The notes: generated by a model from the letters alone, not told the origin. A DNA stretch of 37,474 nucleotides from Terripilifer ovatus (GCA_029222685.1 JARHVB010000061.1:1-37474), one strand, 5' to 3'. Shown: positions 1 through 8,183, counted from the stretch's first letter. Program-made: numbers and translations.

Positions 1-165
1 CGCCGGATGCTCCGCACCGATCAGACCTTCGAGATCAACCGCCCGCAGCTCGATCTGATCGCGAACAGGTTCCCGCAGTCGCGGACGACCCGCATCCACA
101 GCCCGCCCGGGCGGCTGCCCCGGCGCCTGGATCGGCAGATCGCCAAACAAATCATCCTTCCCCAT
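1..165 (-). CDS. Transposase N-terminus (partial, runs off the left edge)
   Basis: The reading frame starts at ATG 165-163 and stays open to base 1, giving 55 residues that begin MGKDDLFGDLPIQAPG. A good ribosome-binding site (GAGGTGA) lies just upstream. Residues 30-55 contain the stretch RDQIELRAVDLEGLIGAEHP, which I recognise as the N-terminal signature of IS1182-type DDE transposases, just before the region that normally begins the helix-turn-helix part. The catalytic domain is outside the window, so activity cannot be judged. The family call is from memory of related proteins. That it is a transposase is also supported by the second identical copy at the right end. Confidence 0.75.
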   Translation of the reverse strand, partial: MGKDDLFGDLPIQAPGQPPGRAVDAGRPRLREPVRDQIELRAVDLEGLIGAEHPA

Positions 166-248
166 CGCGTCACCTCAAAACCGCTGACGCAAGGGAATCA
201 CGCTGAAATCGTCAGTGCAAATCAATATTGCCAAACATTCACACCCTC
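1..248 (-). mobile_element. 5' end of an insertion sequence (left copy), probably IS1182 family
   Basis: This is the terminal part of an IS reading leftward out of the window. Positions 158-256 are an exact inverted copy of 37376-37474 (99 of 99 bases by eye), which shows two copies of the same element. The segment holds the element tip, a leader of about 80 bases and the first 55 codons of the transposase. The outer boundary is placed at 248 because a REP-like palindrome starts at 249. The exact tip is uncertain by a few bases, because the opposite end of the element is outside the window and its terminal inverted repeat cannot be compared. Confidence 0.8.
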
Positions 249-285
249 TGAGGAGCACGCGCAGCGTGCGTCTCGAAGGACGGGG
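249..285 (+). repeat. REP-like palindrome, copy A (truncated by the IS)
   Basis: This copy begins TGAGGAGC, has a stem-loop GCACGC-GCA-GCGTGC and ends in CGTCTCGAAGGACGGGG. It matches the copies at 352-401, 10229-10280 and 37345-37383. The usual left part (AGCCCTCATCC in the complete copies) is replaced by IS sequence, so the IS sits inside this palindrome. Confidence 0.85.
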
Positions 286-351
286 CGGCACGCCGCCGTC
301 TTCCAGCGGCATGCCCGCACTTGTCGTCTGGTTGAGAGGTTTCTGCCTGAC

Positions 352-401
352 GCCCCCGTCCTTCGAGACGCGCCCTTCGGGCGCTCCTTAGGATGAGGGC
401 T
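352..401 (-). repeat. REP-like palindrome, copy B
   Basis: This is a complete copy in inverted orientation to copy A. Read on the minus strand it runs AGCCCTCATCC...GGAGC, stem GCGCCC-GAA-GGGCGC, then CGTCTCGAAGGACGGGGGC. Copies A and B face each other tail to tail across 66 bases, like a BIME pair, and their GTCTCGAAGGACGGGG parts could pair with each other. It lies just downstream of the stop of the substrate-binding gene and may also end its transcript. Confidence 0.85.
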
Positions 402-416
402 TCTGTTGGTCTGGTC

Positions 417-1337
417 TCAAACGGCCTGATTATAATACGTCAGGTCAATATACTTCGACGGGTCCGTCAGCTTGGCGCCGCCGCCGTAGCGCGAGCGCAG
501 GTCGAGCACGGTGTCGACGCCCGGCATCAGCATCGCCGCCTTCGGCGTCAGGCCGGAGCGCGGCGACAGCAGCGAGGCCATCACGGCGGGCGCTACCGGC
601 GGCTTGATCTCGGGCATGTTGGCGAGAAGGATGCCGGTGGCCTCCTGCTTGTTGGCCGGATCGAGCGTCCATTCCAGCCCGGCGAGATAGCCGCGGATGA
701 AGCCCTTCAGCGTGTCGGCATTGGCCGCAGCCCATTTGCGGCTGGCGGCGAAGCTGCCGCCCTGATAGGCGCTGAACAGGTTGGTCGACGTGTCGAGAAT
801 GTTGAAGCCCTGGTTACGGGCGATGCTGGTGAACGGCTCGATGGTGAGCGTGCCCGCGTGGGTGCCGGCCTTGACCGATTCCCAGCGTGCGGGCGTAGCG
901 CCGACCGTCGCCATCGTATAATCGGCCTTGGTCAGCCCGTTCCTCGCCAGCATTTCATAGAGCACGAAGGCAAAGCCGGTCGACAGCGCATCGAGCGCCA
1001 GGGTTTTGCCCTTCAGGTCGGCGTATGTCTTGACGTCAGGCGAGGTGATGAAAGCCAGTTCCACCTGCGTGGCGCCCATGAAGGCGAAGAAATCGGTATC
1101 CTTGAGCGGCACCGCGCCCTGGCCTTCCTGATAGGCGACCACATTGTCGAAGGCGGTACCGGCGATATGGAATTTTCCGGCTGCCAGATTTTCCGCCTGA
1201 TAGGCCGAATTCGGGGTCGTCGACAGGTTGATGTCGACGCCGTTCGAAGCGAACCAGCCTTTGTCGCGTGCCGCGAAGATCGGCAGGTTCGGCGCGCCGG
1301 GAAAGCAGATGAGTTCGATGGTCGGACGTGTGCTCAC
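417..1337 (-). CDS. NitT/TauT-type substrate-binding protein without a signal peptide
   Basis: This 306-residue protein resembles the NMT1/ThiY-like family, the periplasmic receptors of nitrate, taurine and pyrimidine-precursor ABC transporters. Family-like features are the opening strand followed by PNLPIFAARDKGWFASNGVD, the DLKGKTLALDALSTGFAF segment at about 125-145, and a C-terminal lobe with a Tyr-rich end. The GTG start is preceded by a strong GGAGGAG eight bases upstream. The mature-like sequence starts at once: there is no hydrophobic leader, and the in-frame upstream codons hold none before a stop. No ABC permease or ATPase is adjacent. It follows the molybdenum-hydroxylase gene on the same strand after 164 bases, so co-expression is possible. 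A cytoplasmic binding or even enzymatic (THI5-like) role is an alternative. The substrate is unknown. Confidence 0.75.
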   Translation of the reverse strand: MSTRPTIELICFPGAPNLPIFAARDKGWFASNGVDINLSTTPNSAYQAENLAAGKFHIAGTAFDNVVAYQEGQGAVPLKDTDFFAFMGATQVELAFITSPDVKTYADLKGKTLALDALSTGFAFVLYEMLARNGLTKADYTMATVGATPARWESVKAGTHAGTLTIEPFTSIARNQGFNILDTSTNLFSAYQGGSFAASRKWAAANADTLKGFIRGYLAGLEWTLDPANKQEATGILLANMPEIKPPVAPAVMASLLSPRSGLTPKAAMLMPGVDTVLDLRSRYGGGAKLTDPSKYIDLTYYNQAV

Positions 1338-1398
1338 GTAAATAACTCCTCCTCGGTTTAGGGGGTGTTGAGATCCACGTTAGACCGTGCCGAAAATG

Positions 1399-1465
1399 GC
1401 GGTTCTTGAGAACCGGAGCGGAGCGTACTTTTCGTACGTGAGCACCGGAAGCGCAGAGAACCGGC
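1399..1465. repeat. Intergenic palindromic element
   Basis: Between the molybdenum-hydroxylase and substrate-binding genes lies a block made of small palindromes: GGTTCT-TG-AGAACC at 1401-1414, and CGTAC-TTTTC-GTACG at about 1424-1438. These are followed by an AGAACCGG that echoes the first part. I recall similar GAACCGGAGCGGAGCGTAC-type blocks scattered through Bradyrhizobium and Rhodopseudomonas genomes. Only one copy is visible here, so repeat status rests on that memory. It could act as an mRNA-stabilising or processing hairpin between the two minus-strand genes. Confidence 0.5.
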
Positions 1466-1501
1466 ATTTGCAGGCCGGTATCACGTGAATATCAGCACAC
1501 C

Positions 1502-3865
1502 CTAGGCGGACTTGCGTTTGGCTTCGTTGATGATGCGCCAGATGCGGTAGGGCGTCGTCGGCATCTGGATGTCGCGTACGCCATAGTCCTTCAGCGCATC
1601 GACGAGTGCGTTGACGATGACCGCCAGCGCCGGCGTGGTGCCGCCTTCGCCGCCGGCCTTGATGCCGAGCGGATTGGTCGGCGACAGCACCTGCGCGATC
1701 TCGGTGCGGAACGACGGCATGTTGTCGGCGCGCGGCATGCCGTAGTCCATGAACGAGCCGGCGAGCGGCTGGCCCGAGACCGGATCGATCTCGAACAACT
1801 CCCACATCGCCTGGCCGACGCCCTGCGCGATGCCGCCATGGGTCTGGCCGTGGACGATGAGCGGGTTGATGCAGCGGCCGACATCGTCGACGGCGGAATA
1901 GCGGGTGATGTCGATCCAGCCGGTCTCCGGGTCGACCTCGACTTCGCAGCTCGCGCAGCCGTTGGGAAACACCGGCTCGTGCATCTCGTTGTCGGTGACG
2001 ACGGCCAGTCCGTCCTTCAGGTTGATCGGCAACTTGTGCCGCGCGGCCTCGCGCGCCAGCTCGAGAAAGTCGAGCGACTGGTTGGTGCCCGGCGAACCGA
2101 AGCGGCCGTCCTCGAAGGACACCGAGGTTTCATCCACCTGGTGGATATGCGCGAACACCGCTTTCGCCTTGCCGATGAGTTCGCCCGAGGCCTTCGACAT
2201 CACCGTGCCGGCATGGCGCATCGAGCGGCCCGAATGGGTGCCGCCGCCGAGTCGCACCACCTTGGTGTCGCCCATGACAATGTCGACGAGATCGACGTTC
2301 ACATGCAGGAGCTCGGCGATCACCTGCGCGAAACTTGTTTCATGTCCCTGGCCGCTTGGCTGCGTGCCGATGATGACGCGCACGCGCCCTTCCGGCAGGA
2401 CGGTGATTTCAGCGCGTTCCTTCGGCGTGCCGATGGAGGATTCGACATAATGCGACAGGCCCTGGCCGAGCAGCTTGCCGCGTCTCGCCGCCTCGCGCTT
2501 GCGCCTGGCGAAGCCCTTCCAGTCGGAGATTTCAAGCGACAGATCGAGCTGCGCCTCATATTCGCCGCTGTCGTAGGTGGCGCCGACGGCATTGGTGTAG
2601 GGCATGGCCTTCGGCCGGACGAGGTTCTTCCGGCGCAGCGCAATGCGGTCGATGCGCAATTCCTTCGCAGCTGTGTCGATCAATCGTTCGATGGCGAAAT
2701 TGACCTCCGGCCGGCCAGAGCTGCGATAGGCCTGCGTCGGCATCGTGTTGGTGAAGACGGCGCGAGCGCGCAGGGTCGCCACAGGAATATCATAGGAGCC
2801 GGTGATCAGGCCCGAACCTTTGCCGAGCGGCGACAATGATACGCAGCGCGCGCCGACATTACTGATGTTGTCCGAGCGCAACGCCAGGAACTTGCCGTCC
2901 TTGCGCAAGGCGAGCTCGATCTTCGTGGCAAGATCGCGGCCCTGATAGTCGGTGAGAAAACACTCGCTGCGCGTCGCCGTATATTTCACCGGCCGGCCGA
3001 TTTTGTGCGAGGCCCACAGCACCAGACCATATTCGACATAGACCCTGTTCTTGGCGCCGAAATTGCCGCCGACGTCATAGGTCATCACCCGCAGCTTCTC
3101 GGGTTCGATGCCGAGAACAAACGCCAGCTCGCTCTTCTGGCGCACCGCGCCGCCGCCGCCAACAACGACTTCCCAAAGGCCGGTCTTCTTGTCGTAGCTG
3201 CCAAGCGCCGCGCGCGGCTCCATGGTGACGGCGGTCACGCGTGGAACATGAAACTCCATCGTCACGATATGATCGGCGCCGGCAAAGGCGCGGTCCGTCG
3301 CCGCCTTGTCGCCGAACATCGTGTCGACGAGAACGTTGTTCGCAGCTTCATCCCAGAGCTGCGCCGCGCCATCGACGACGGCGTCGCGCTGGTCGAGCAC
3401 GAAGGGCAGTTCCTCGTAATCGACCACCACGACGGCAGCCGCGTCCTGCGCCTGCGCATCGGTTTCCGCTACCACCATGGCGATGGCTTCGCCGACGTGG
3501 CGCGCCTTGTCGGCCGGCAGCAGCAGATGCGGGCCGATGAAGATCGGCGTGCCGCCTGGGCCGGCCAGCTTCATGTCGTATTTGGTCTTCGGGATCGGGT
3601 CGTGCGGGATCGGCTTCAGCCCGTCGGCGAGCACGTCCTTGCCGGTGAACACACCAAGCACGCCGGGCATCGCCAGTGCCGCGCTGGCGTCGATCGAACG
3701 GATGCGCGCATGCGGATAGGGCGAGCGTACGATGGCTGCGATCGTCTGGCCGGGCAGGCTGAAATCGTCGGTGAAACGGCCGTTGCCGGTAATGAGGCGC
3801 TGGTCTTCCTTGCGTTGCAGCGGCTGGCCGATGACGCTGAAATCAGCTTTCGCAAATGTATCCAT
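1502..3865 (-). CDS. Xanthine-dehydrogenase/CO-dehydrogenase family molybdopterin-binding large subunit
   Basis: This 787-residue protein matches the usual length of CoxL-like large subunits, which bind the molybdopterin cytosine dinucleotide cofactor and hydroxylate C-H bonds with water-derived oxygen. The a/b hammerhead domain is at about 20-135. Cofactor motifs follow: DVGGNFGAKN at 264-273, AYRSSGRPE at 379-387, GQGHET at 505-510, and GGEGG at 738-742 with the likely catalytic Glu740. The active loop reads AYRSSGR rather than the AYRCSFR of true CO dehydrogenase, so CO is an unlikely substrate. A heteroaromatic compound, aldehyde or carboxylate is more likely. The usual FAD (CoxM) and 2Fe-2S (CoxS) subunits are absent from the window. 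The ATG start has AGGGA upstream. The gene is divergent from the UbiD-like gene, with 151 bases between the two starts. Confidence 0.88.
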   Translation of the reverse strand: MDTFAKADFSVIGQPLQRKEDQRLITGNGRFTDDFSLPGQTIAAIVRSPYPHARIRSIDASAALAMPGVLGVFTGKDVLADGLKPIPHDPIPKTKYDMKLAGPGGTPIFIGPHLLLPADKARHVGEAIAMVVAETDAQAQDAAAVVVVDYEELPFVLDQRDAVVDGAAQLWDEAANNVLVDTMFGDKAATDRAFAGADHIVTMEFHVPRVTAVTMEPRAALGSYDKKTGLWEVVVGGGGAVRQKSELAFVLGIEPEKLRVMTYDVGGNFGAKNRVYVEYGLVLWASHKIGRPVKYTATRSECFLTDYQGRDLATKIELALRKDGKFLALRSDNISNVGARCVSLSPLGKGSGLITGSYDIPVATLRARAVFTNTMPTQAYRSSGRPEVNFAIERLIDTAAKELRIDRIALRRKNLVRPKAMPYTNAVGATYDSGEYEAQLDLSLEISDWKGFARRKREAARRGKLLGQGLSHYVESSIGTPKERAEITVLPEGRVRVIIGTQPSGQGHETSFAQVIAELLHVNVDLVDIVMGDTKVVRLGGGTHSGRSMRHAGTVMSKASGELIGKAKAVFAHIHQVDETSVSFEDGRFGSPGTNQSLDFLELAREAARHKLPINLKDGLAVVTDNEMHEPVFPNGCASCEVEVDPETGWIDITRYSAVDDVGRCINPLIVHGQTHGGIAQGVGQAMWELFEIDPVSGQPLAGSFMDYGMPRADNMPSFRTEIAQVLSPTNPLGIKAGGEGGTTPALAVIVNALVDALKDYGVRDIQMPTTPYRIWRIINEAKRKSA

Positions 3866-3925
3866 TTCGATCCCTGTGGCCCGTTCGCTGAGGTAGGTTG
3901 GCCGCCTCTCGCAGGCCTAATCGCG

Positions 3926-3954
3926 TTGGTTGCTTCGCTACAGGAAGGTCTATA
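3926..3954 (+). promoter_or_regulatory. Possible promoter for the UbiD-like operon
   Basis: TTGGTT at 3926-3931 and TCTATA at 3949-3954 are 17 bases apart, upstream of the start at 4017. The fit to a sigma-70 consensus is moderate, and alternative spacings exist. It lies in the divergent gap shared with the molybdenum-hydroxylase gene. Confidence 0.3.
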
Positions 3955-4016
3955 AGAACGCAACCGATCAAAGTCGGCAGTGAATTGGCAGTTTATCTAA
4001 AGGGTGGAGCGGGCGC

Positions 4017-5654
4017 ATGGTACACAACAGAACCATCGAGGCGCCCTCGGATTTTCAGGAGCATCTGCGCGCACTTGAGGAGCGCGGATTGCTGATCCGC
4101 ATCGACCGGCCGATTAACAAGGACACTGAGATACATCCGCTCGTGCGCTGGCAGTTCCTCGGCGGCTATCCCGAGGAAGAGCGCAAGGCATTCCTGTTCA
4201 CCAATGTCGTCGGCTCCGGCGGCGAGAAATACGATATTCCCGTGGTGGTCGGCGCGCTGGCCGCGTCCAATGAAATATATGCCATGGGCATGGGCGTCCC
4301 CGTAGAGGATCTCGGTGCGGTGTGGATGAACGCCATCGATCATCCGATCGAACCGGTCTTCGTCGAAAATGCACCGTGCCACGAGGTCGTGATCACCGGC
4401 GACGATCTGACCAAACCGGGCGGCGGTCTTGCCATGCTGCCGGTGCCGATCTCGACGCCGGGCTTCGACGCAGCGCCTTATCTTACCGCCACTGTCTGCG
4501 TGACCAGGGATCCCGAGACCGGCGTGCGCAACATGGGCACCTATCGCGCCGGCCTCAAGGCCAACGACCGGCTGGGCGTGCGCATGGCCTCGCGCCTGTC
4601 GGGCGCCGGCGGCTATCTGCACTGGCTCAAATATCAAAAGCTCGGACAGCCGATGCCCTGCGCCATCGTCGTCGGCTGCGCGCCGGTCGTCGTCTTCACC
4701 GGACCGCAGAAGCTCGCCATCGACCAGGACGAGATGGCGGTGGCCGGTGGATTGGCTGGGCGCGCAATGAGAGTTACCCGCGCGAAGACCGTCGATCTCG
4801 AAATTCCTGCTGATGCCGAGATCGTCGTCGAGGGGCTGATCGATACCGACATGCTGGAGCCCGAAGGCCCGTTCGGCGAAAGCCACGGCCATATCGCGCT
4901 GGAGGATTTCAACATGACGATGCGCGTCACCGCCATCACCATGAAGAAGAAGCCGGTGTTCGCCTCCGTGCTCAGCGAGGTGACGCCGAGCGAATCCAGC
5001 ATCCTGAAGAAGACCGCCTATGAGGCGCTGTTCTTCCAGCACCTGAAACACCATCTCGACATCAAGGGCATCAAGGCCGTGTCGATGCACGAGCCGCTGA
5101 CCAACCTGCGCAAGGTGATCTTCCTGCAATTCGCGCAAGGCGCCTTGCAGACCGAGGTCTGGCGCGCGCTGCAGGGCGCCGCCAGCCTTCAGGCCCAGTG
5201 CGGCAAGATCGTCATCGCCGTCTCGCAGGATATCGATCCGCTCAATGCCGACGCGATCTTCTGGTCGCTCGCCTATCGCTCCAATCCGATCGAGGACGTG
5301 CAGCTCGTTCCCCATCGCGCCGGTGGCCACGGCCCCAAGGCCGGCGCCGGCAGCGGTGATTCGACCATGCTGATCGATGCCACCTTGAAGCATCCGACCT
5401 CGCCGCTGGCCCTGCCGGCGAAGCAGTTCATGGAAAATTCGAAGAAGCTCTGGGACGAACTCGGCCTGCCGCGCCTCAGCGTCAAGGCGCCGTGGCACGG
5501 TTACGACCTTGGCGACTGGAGCGCTGAATGGCAATCCTTCGCCGATGCAGCCACCAGGGGCCAATGGCGCGCCAATGGCGAGAACACCTATGCCCGCCGC
5601 CGTGGCGGCCTGAAGCCTGAAACGCCTGTGCGCAACGTCGAAAAGAAGAAGTGA
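4017..5654 (+). CDS. UbiD-family decarboxylase
   Basis: This 545-residue enzyme belongs to the UbiD/Fdc1 family, which uses prenylated FMN to (de)carboxylate aromatic or unsaturated acids. The catalytic arrangement is visible. Arg177 lies in RNMGTYR, and Glu283 and Glu288 lie in EPEGPFGESHGH, with the five-residue spacing expected for the Arg-Glu-Glu set. The sequence runs through the family's full length. No ubiX gene for the prenyl-FMN cofactor is present in the window, so the cofactor must be made elsewhere. A GGTGGAG element precedes the ATG. The next gene starts ten bases after the stop, so they are probably one operon with the Ldh_2-family gene and perhaps the hydrolase. The context suggests catabolism of an aromatic or heteroaromatic carboxylate rather than ubiquinone synthesis. 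The substrate is not determined by the sequence. Confidence 0.9.
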   Translation: MVHNRTIEAPSDFQEHLRALEERGLLIRIDRPINKDTEIHPLVRWQFLGGYPEEERKAFLFTNVVGSGGEKYDIPVVVGALAASNEIYAMGMGVPVEDLGAVWMNAIDHPIEPVFVENAPCHEVVITGDDLTKPGGGLAMLPVPISTPGFDAAPYLTATVCVTRDPETGVRNMGTYRAGLKANDRLGVRMASRLSGAGGYLHWLKYQKLGQPMPCAIVVGCAPVVVFTGPQKLAIDQDEMAVAGGLAGRAMRVTRAKTVDLEIPADAEIVVEGLIDTDMLEPEGPFGESHGHIALEDFNMTMRVTAITMKKKPVFASVLSEVTPSESSILKKTAYEALFFQHLKHHLDIKGIKAVSMHEPLTNLRKVIFLQFAQGALQTEVWRALQGAASLQAQCGKIVIAVSQDIDPLNADAIFWSLAYRSNPIEDVQLVPHRAGGHGPKAGAGSGDSTMLIDATLKHPTSPLALPAKQFMENSKKLWDELGLPRLSVKAPWHGYDLGDWSAEWQSFADAATRGQWRANGENTYARRRGGLKPETPVRNVEKKK

Positions 5655-5664
5655 AAGCGCTCTC

Positions 5665-6720
5665 GTGACCACATCAGACACCATCAAGATCGACGCGCAA
5701 TCCTTGCATCGACTCGTGGTCGACATTTTCCGGGCGCATGGCATGCGGGCGGAACATGCGGCGACGTTTGCCGATGTCCTGATCTGGGCGGAATTGCGCG
5801 GCATCGATTCTCACGGCGTCGAGCGGGTTCCCCGCTATCTCGATTTCGTCGCACGCGGCCAGATCGATCCTGCCGGCGAGCCGCAACTGCGCGCGCTGGG
5901 CGACGCGCTGTTCCTCATCGACGGCAACAAACAGTTCGGCGCCGTGCCGCTGACGCTGGCCATGCAGGAAGCCGTGGCTCGGGCGCGCCGTGCCGGCGTT
6001 GCGCTCGGCGTCGTCAGCCGCTGCGGCCACAGCGGCGCCATCGGCTATTATGCGCAATGGATCGCGCAACAGGGCATGGCGGCGATCGTGCTCGGCGCCG
6101 GCCCCCCGCTCATGGCCTATCATGGCGCGAAAGTCGCCAGCCTGTCGACCAGCCCGCTGGCCATCGCCGTGCCGGGCGGACCGTCCGGCGTCACCATGCT
6201 CGATATGGCGAGCGCCATTGCGTCCAACGGCCGGCTGCAGCAGGCGCGGCGCACCGGTGAGACAATCCCGCTCGGCTGGGCGCTGGATGCCAACGGCAAT
6301 CCGACCACCGATCCGGCGCAAGCGCAGATCGGCCTGCCGATCGGCGGCCCGAAGGGCGCCGGTCTTGCCCTGATGTTCGAATGCCTGACCAGCGTGATGG
6401 CGGCGACGCCGCTGCTCACCACCATGCTCGGGCCGGGCAACAAAAACTATCATCAGCAGAGCCAGATGGTGATCGCCATCGACATCTCAAAATTCCGCGA
6501 TGTGGCGGACTACATCGCCGATGTCGATCTGCTCGACGAGGTTATCAAGGCGCTGCCGCAACTCGACCCCGCCCAGCCCATTCGCATTCCCGGCGAACGC
6601 TCGGAGCTGGAGGCGAAGGAGCGTACGGAGAAAGGGATTCCGCTCTCGCCCCGCCTGCGCAAGGAACTTGTCGACGCCGCCGCCAAGTCGGGCGTGACGC
6701 CGCCCGCAGCGATGCTATGA
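5665..6720 (+). CDS. Ldh_2-family NAD(P)-dependent 2-hydroxyacid dehydrogenase
   Basis: This 351-residue protein belongs to the malate/L-lactate/sulfolactate/ureidoglycolate dehydrogenase family (YlbC/YiaK type). These enzymes oxidise or reduce 2-hydroxy or 2-oxo acids with a fold unrelated to Rossmann dehydrogenases. Diagnostic parts are GIDSHGVERVPRY with the likely catalytic His50, SRCGHSGAIGYY with His122, MLDMASAIASNGR at about 178-190, and GGPKGAGLAL in the substrate-loop region. The GTG start follows the UbiD stop by ten bases, with a purine-rich GAAGAAG upstream, which points to translation within the same mRNA. It probably handles a hydroxyacid formed in the same pathway. The exact substrate is unknown. 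Confidence 0.88.
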   Translation: MTTSDTIKIDAQSLHRLVVDIFRAHGMRAEHAATFADVLIWAELRGIDSHGVERVPRYLDFVARGQIDPAGEPQLRALGDALFLIDGNKQFGAVPLTLAMQEAVARARRAGVALGVVSRCGHSGAIGYYAQWIAQQGMAAIVLGAGPPLMAYHGAKVASLSTSPLAIAVPGGPSGVTMLDMASAIASNGRLQQARRTGETIPLGWALDANGNPTTDPAQAQIGLPIGGPKGAGLALMFECLTSVMAATPLLTTMLGPGNKNYHQQSQMVIAIDISKFRDVADYIADVDLLDEVIKALPQLDPAQPIRIPGERSELEAKERTEKGIPLSPRLRKELVDAAAKSGVTPPAAML

Positions 6721-6759
6721 TCGGCGTTGACGTCGCCTGAGGGCGCGGGGAGGAAGACC

Positions 6760-7650
6760 ATGCAGGAAAAAGTCACATTCGTTTCCGACGGGCTCAAGCT
6801 GTCGGGCGTTCTTACCTTGCCGAGCGATTACAAGGCCGGCGAGAAGCGTCCGGCGATCGTCGTCCTGCACGGCTTCGGCAGCAACAAGTCGTCGAGTAAT
6901 GTCACCGGCCCGTGCGAAATCGTCAGCAAGCGCGGCTATGTCACGCTCGGCTTCGACATGCGCGGCTGCGGCGACAGCGAAGGCAAGAAGGCGAATCTCA
7001 TCTGCCTCGAACAGGTGGCCGACACCAGCAGCGCGGTTACCTTCCTGCAGGGACGACAGGAAGTCGACGGGGCGCGCATCGGCTTGCTCGGATCGAGCTT
7101 CGGTGCTGCAGTCGCCGTTTACACCGGCAGCGTCGACAAGCGGGTCGCCGCCGTCATTTCATCGGGCGGCTGGGGCGACGGCGAGCGCAAGTTCCGCGGC
7201 CAGCACGTCGGCGCGGAAGCCTGGTCGAAATTCACCGGCATGCTGGCGGAAGGCAAACGCCACCGCGAGAAGACCGGCGAATCCCTGATGGTGCCGCGCT
7301 ACGACATCGTGCCGATCCCGCCGGAACTGCGTGGCCACCTTGCACAGGGCTCGATCCAGATGTTCACCGCCGAGACGGCGCAGAGCATGTACGATTTCCG
7401 CGCCGACGATGTGGTGCACCAGATGGCGCCGAGGCCTTTGCTACTGCTGCACAGCTCGGTCGATACGGTGACGCCGACCGAGCAGTCGATCGAACTGTTC
7501 AAACGCGCGGGCCAGCCGACCGATCTGCATCTCTTCGCCGAGACCGATCATTTCATGTTCTCGGCCGAGAACGTGCGCGTGCACAATGTGGTGTTCGACT
7601 GGCTGGATCGTAATTTCCCCGTAACGGCGAAACAGCCCGCTCTCGCCTGA
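6760..7650 (+). CDS. Alpha/beta hydrolase
   Basis: This 296-residue serine hydrolase resembles the DLH/acyl-peptidase-like branch. The oxyanion-hole segment LHGFGSNKSS is at about 37-46. The nucleophile elbow GSSFG puts Ser113 as nucleophile, and HSSVDTVTP supplies Asp235 and ETDHFMF His264. An in-frame ATG-free extension upstream is possible, but the ATG at 6760 has a very good GGGGAGGAAG three bases away and was chosen. The gene follows the Ldh_2-family gene by 39 bases on the same strand, so it may be the third gene of the UbiD-led operon. A likely role is cleaving an ester, lactone or C-C bond of a ring-derived intermediate. That is inference. Confidence 0.82.
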   Translation: MQEKVTFVSDGLKLSGVLTLPSDYKAGEKRPAIVVLHGFGSNKSSSNVTGPCEIVSKRGYVTLGFDMRGCGDSEGKKANLICLEQVADTSSAVTFLQGRQEVDGARIGLLGSSFGAAVAVYTGSVDKRVAAVISSGGWGDGERKFRGQHVGAEAWSKFTGMLAEGKRHREKTGESLMVPRYDIVPIPPELRGHLAQGSIQMFTAETAQSMYDFRADDVVHQMAPRPLLLLHSSVDTVTPTEQSIELFKRAGQPTDLHLFAETDHFMFSAENVRVHNVVFDWLDRNFPVTAKQPALA

Positions 7651-7678
7651 GTCAGCGCCGATCCGGCAGCGTCTGGAA

Positions 7679-8047
7679 TTACGGATTGGTGGCGAGCTTG
7701 CCGTCGGCGCCGACGCGGACGGTCGTCACCTTGCGCGGCACCGAGCCGAAAATATCCAGCGGCGGCGACAAGGTAGGCGCATCGTCTTTCGCCTCGACAT
7801 TGGCGGGCTGGCTGCCGGCCGGGCGCACGAAAGAGGCAGCCGGCGTCACCGCCGCCGCAGCATTCGCCGCCGGTGTCGTGGTTGCCGGGATCGCTGCCGC
7901 TTCCTTCGCGGTCGTTTCTTTCACCGCTGGCCCGGTGCTGAAGATCGCCTGGCCGGCGACAACGATGGCGACAAGGGCGCAGACCGCTATCCCGGCGAAG
8001 CAGAATTTAACGAGGTAGTCGGTCGTCAGACTCAATTTACGTGGCAC
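7679..8047 (-). CDS. Small single-pass membrane protein, function unknown
   Basis: This 122-residue frame begins at GTG 8047 with GGAG about ten bases upstream. A hydrophobic segment at about residues 14-36 (LVKFCFAGIAVCALVAIVVA) would anchor it in the inner membrane. A long Ala/Thr/Pro-rich stretch follows to about 80, then a short conserved-looking end (SPPLDIFGSVPRKVTTVRVGADGK). The shape suggests a tail exposed to the periplasm. I do not recognise the family. It converges with the hydrolase gene across 28 bases. Longer upstream reading (to 8500) overlaps the MmgE/PrpD gene antisense and is not credible. Confidence 0.6.
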   Translation of the reverse strand: MPRKLSLTTDYLVKFCFAGIAVCALVAIVVAGQAIFSTGPAVKETTAKEAAAIPATTTPAANAAAAVTPAASFVRPAGSQPANVEAKDDAPTLSPPLDIFGSVPRKVTTVRVGADGKLATNP

Positions 8048-8183
8048 AACTGAACTCCGCGCCTGTCGATCATGGAGCCGGGCAGATATCGAAAAGTGGC
8101 TCCATGATGTATTGCATCCCATTATGGCGAAATCTCGGGTGACGATGCAAGTCCTCGGACATCGAGCTGAAGGACTGAACTCT

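Noticed and set aside
7..396. Plus-strand open frame across the left IS end and REP elements
   Set aside because: It crosses the IS boundary and two palindromes and is antisense to the transposase start.
1502..3865. Annotation as aerobic CO dehydrogenase CoxL
   Set aside because: The active-site loop is AYRSSGR, not AYRCSFR, and no coxM or coxS is present.
3993..5804. Long open frame on the minus strand opposite the UbiD-like gene
   Set aside because: It has no family resemblance and mirrors the codon periodicity of the GC-rich gene on the other strand. The plus-strand frame has catalytic motifs.
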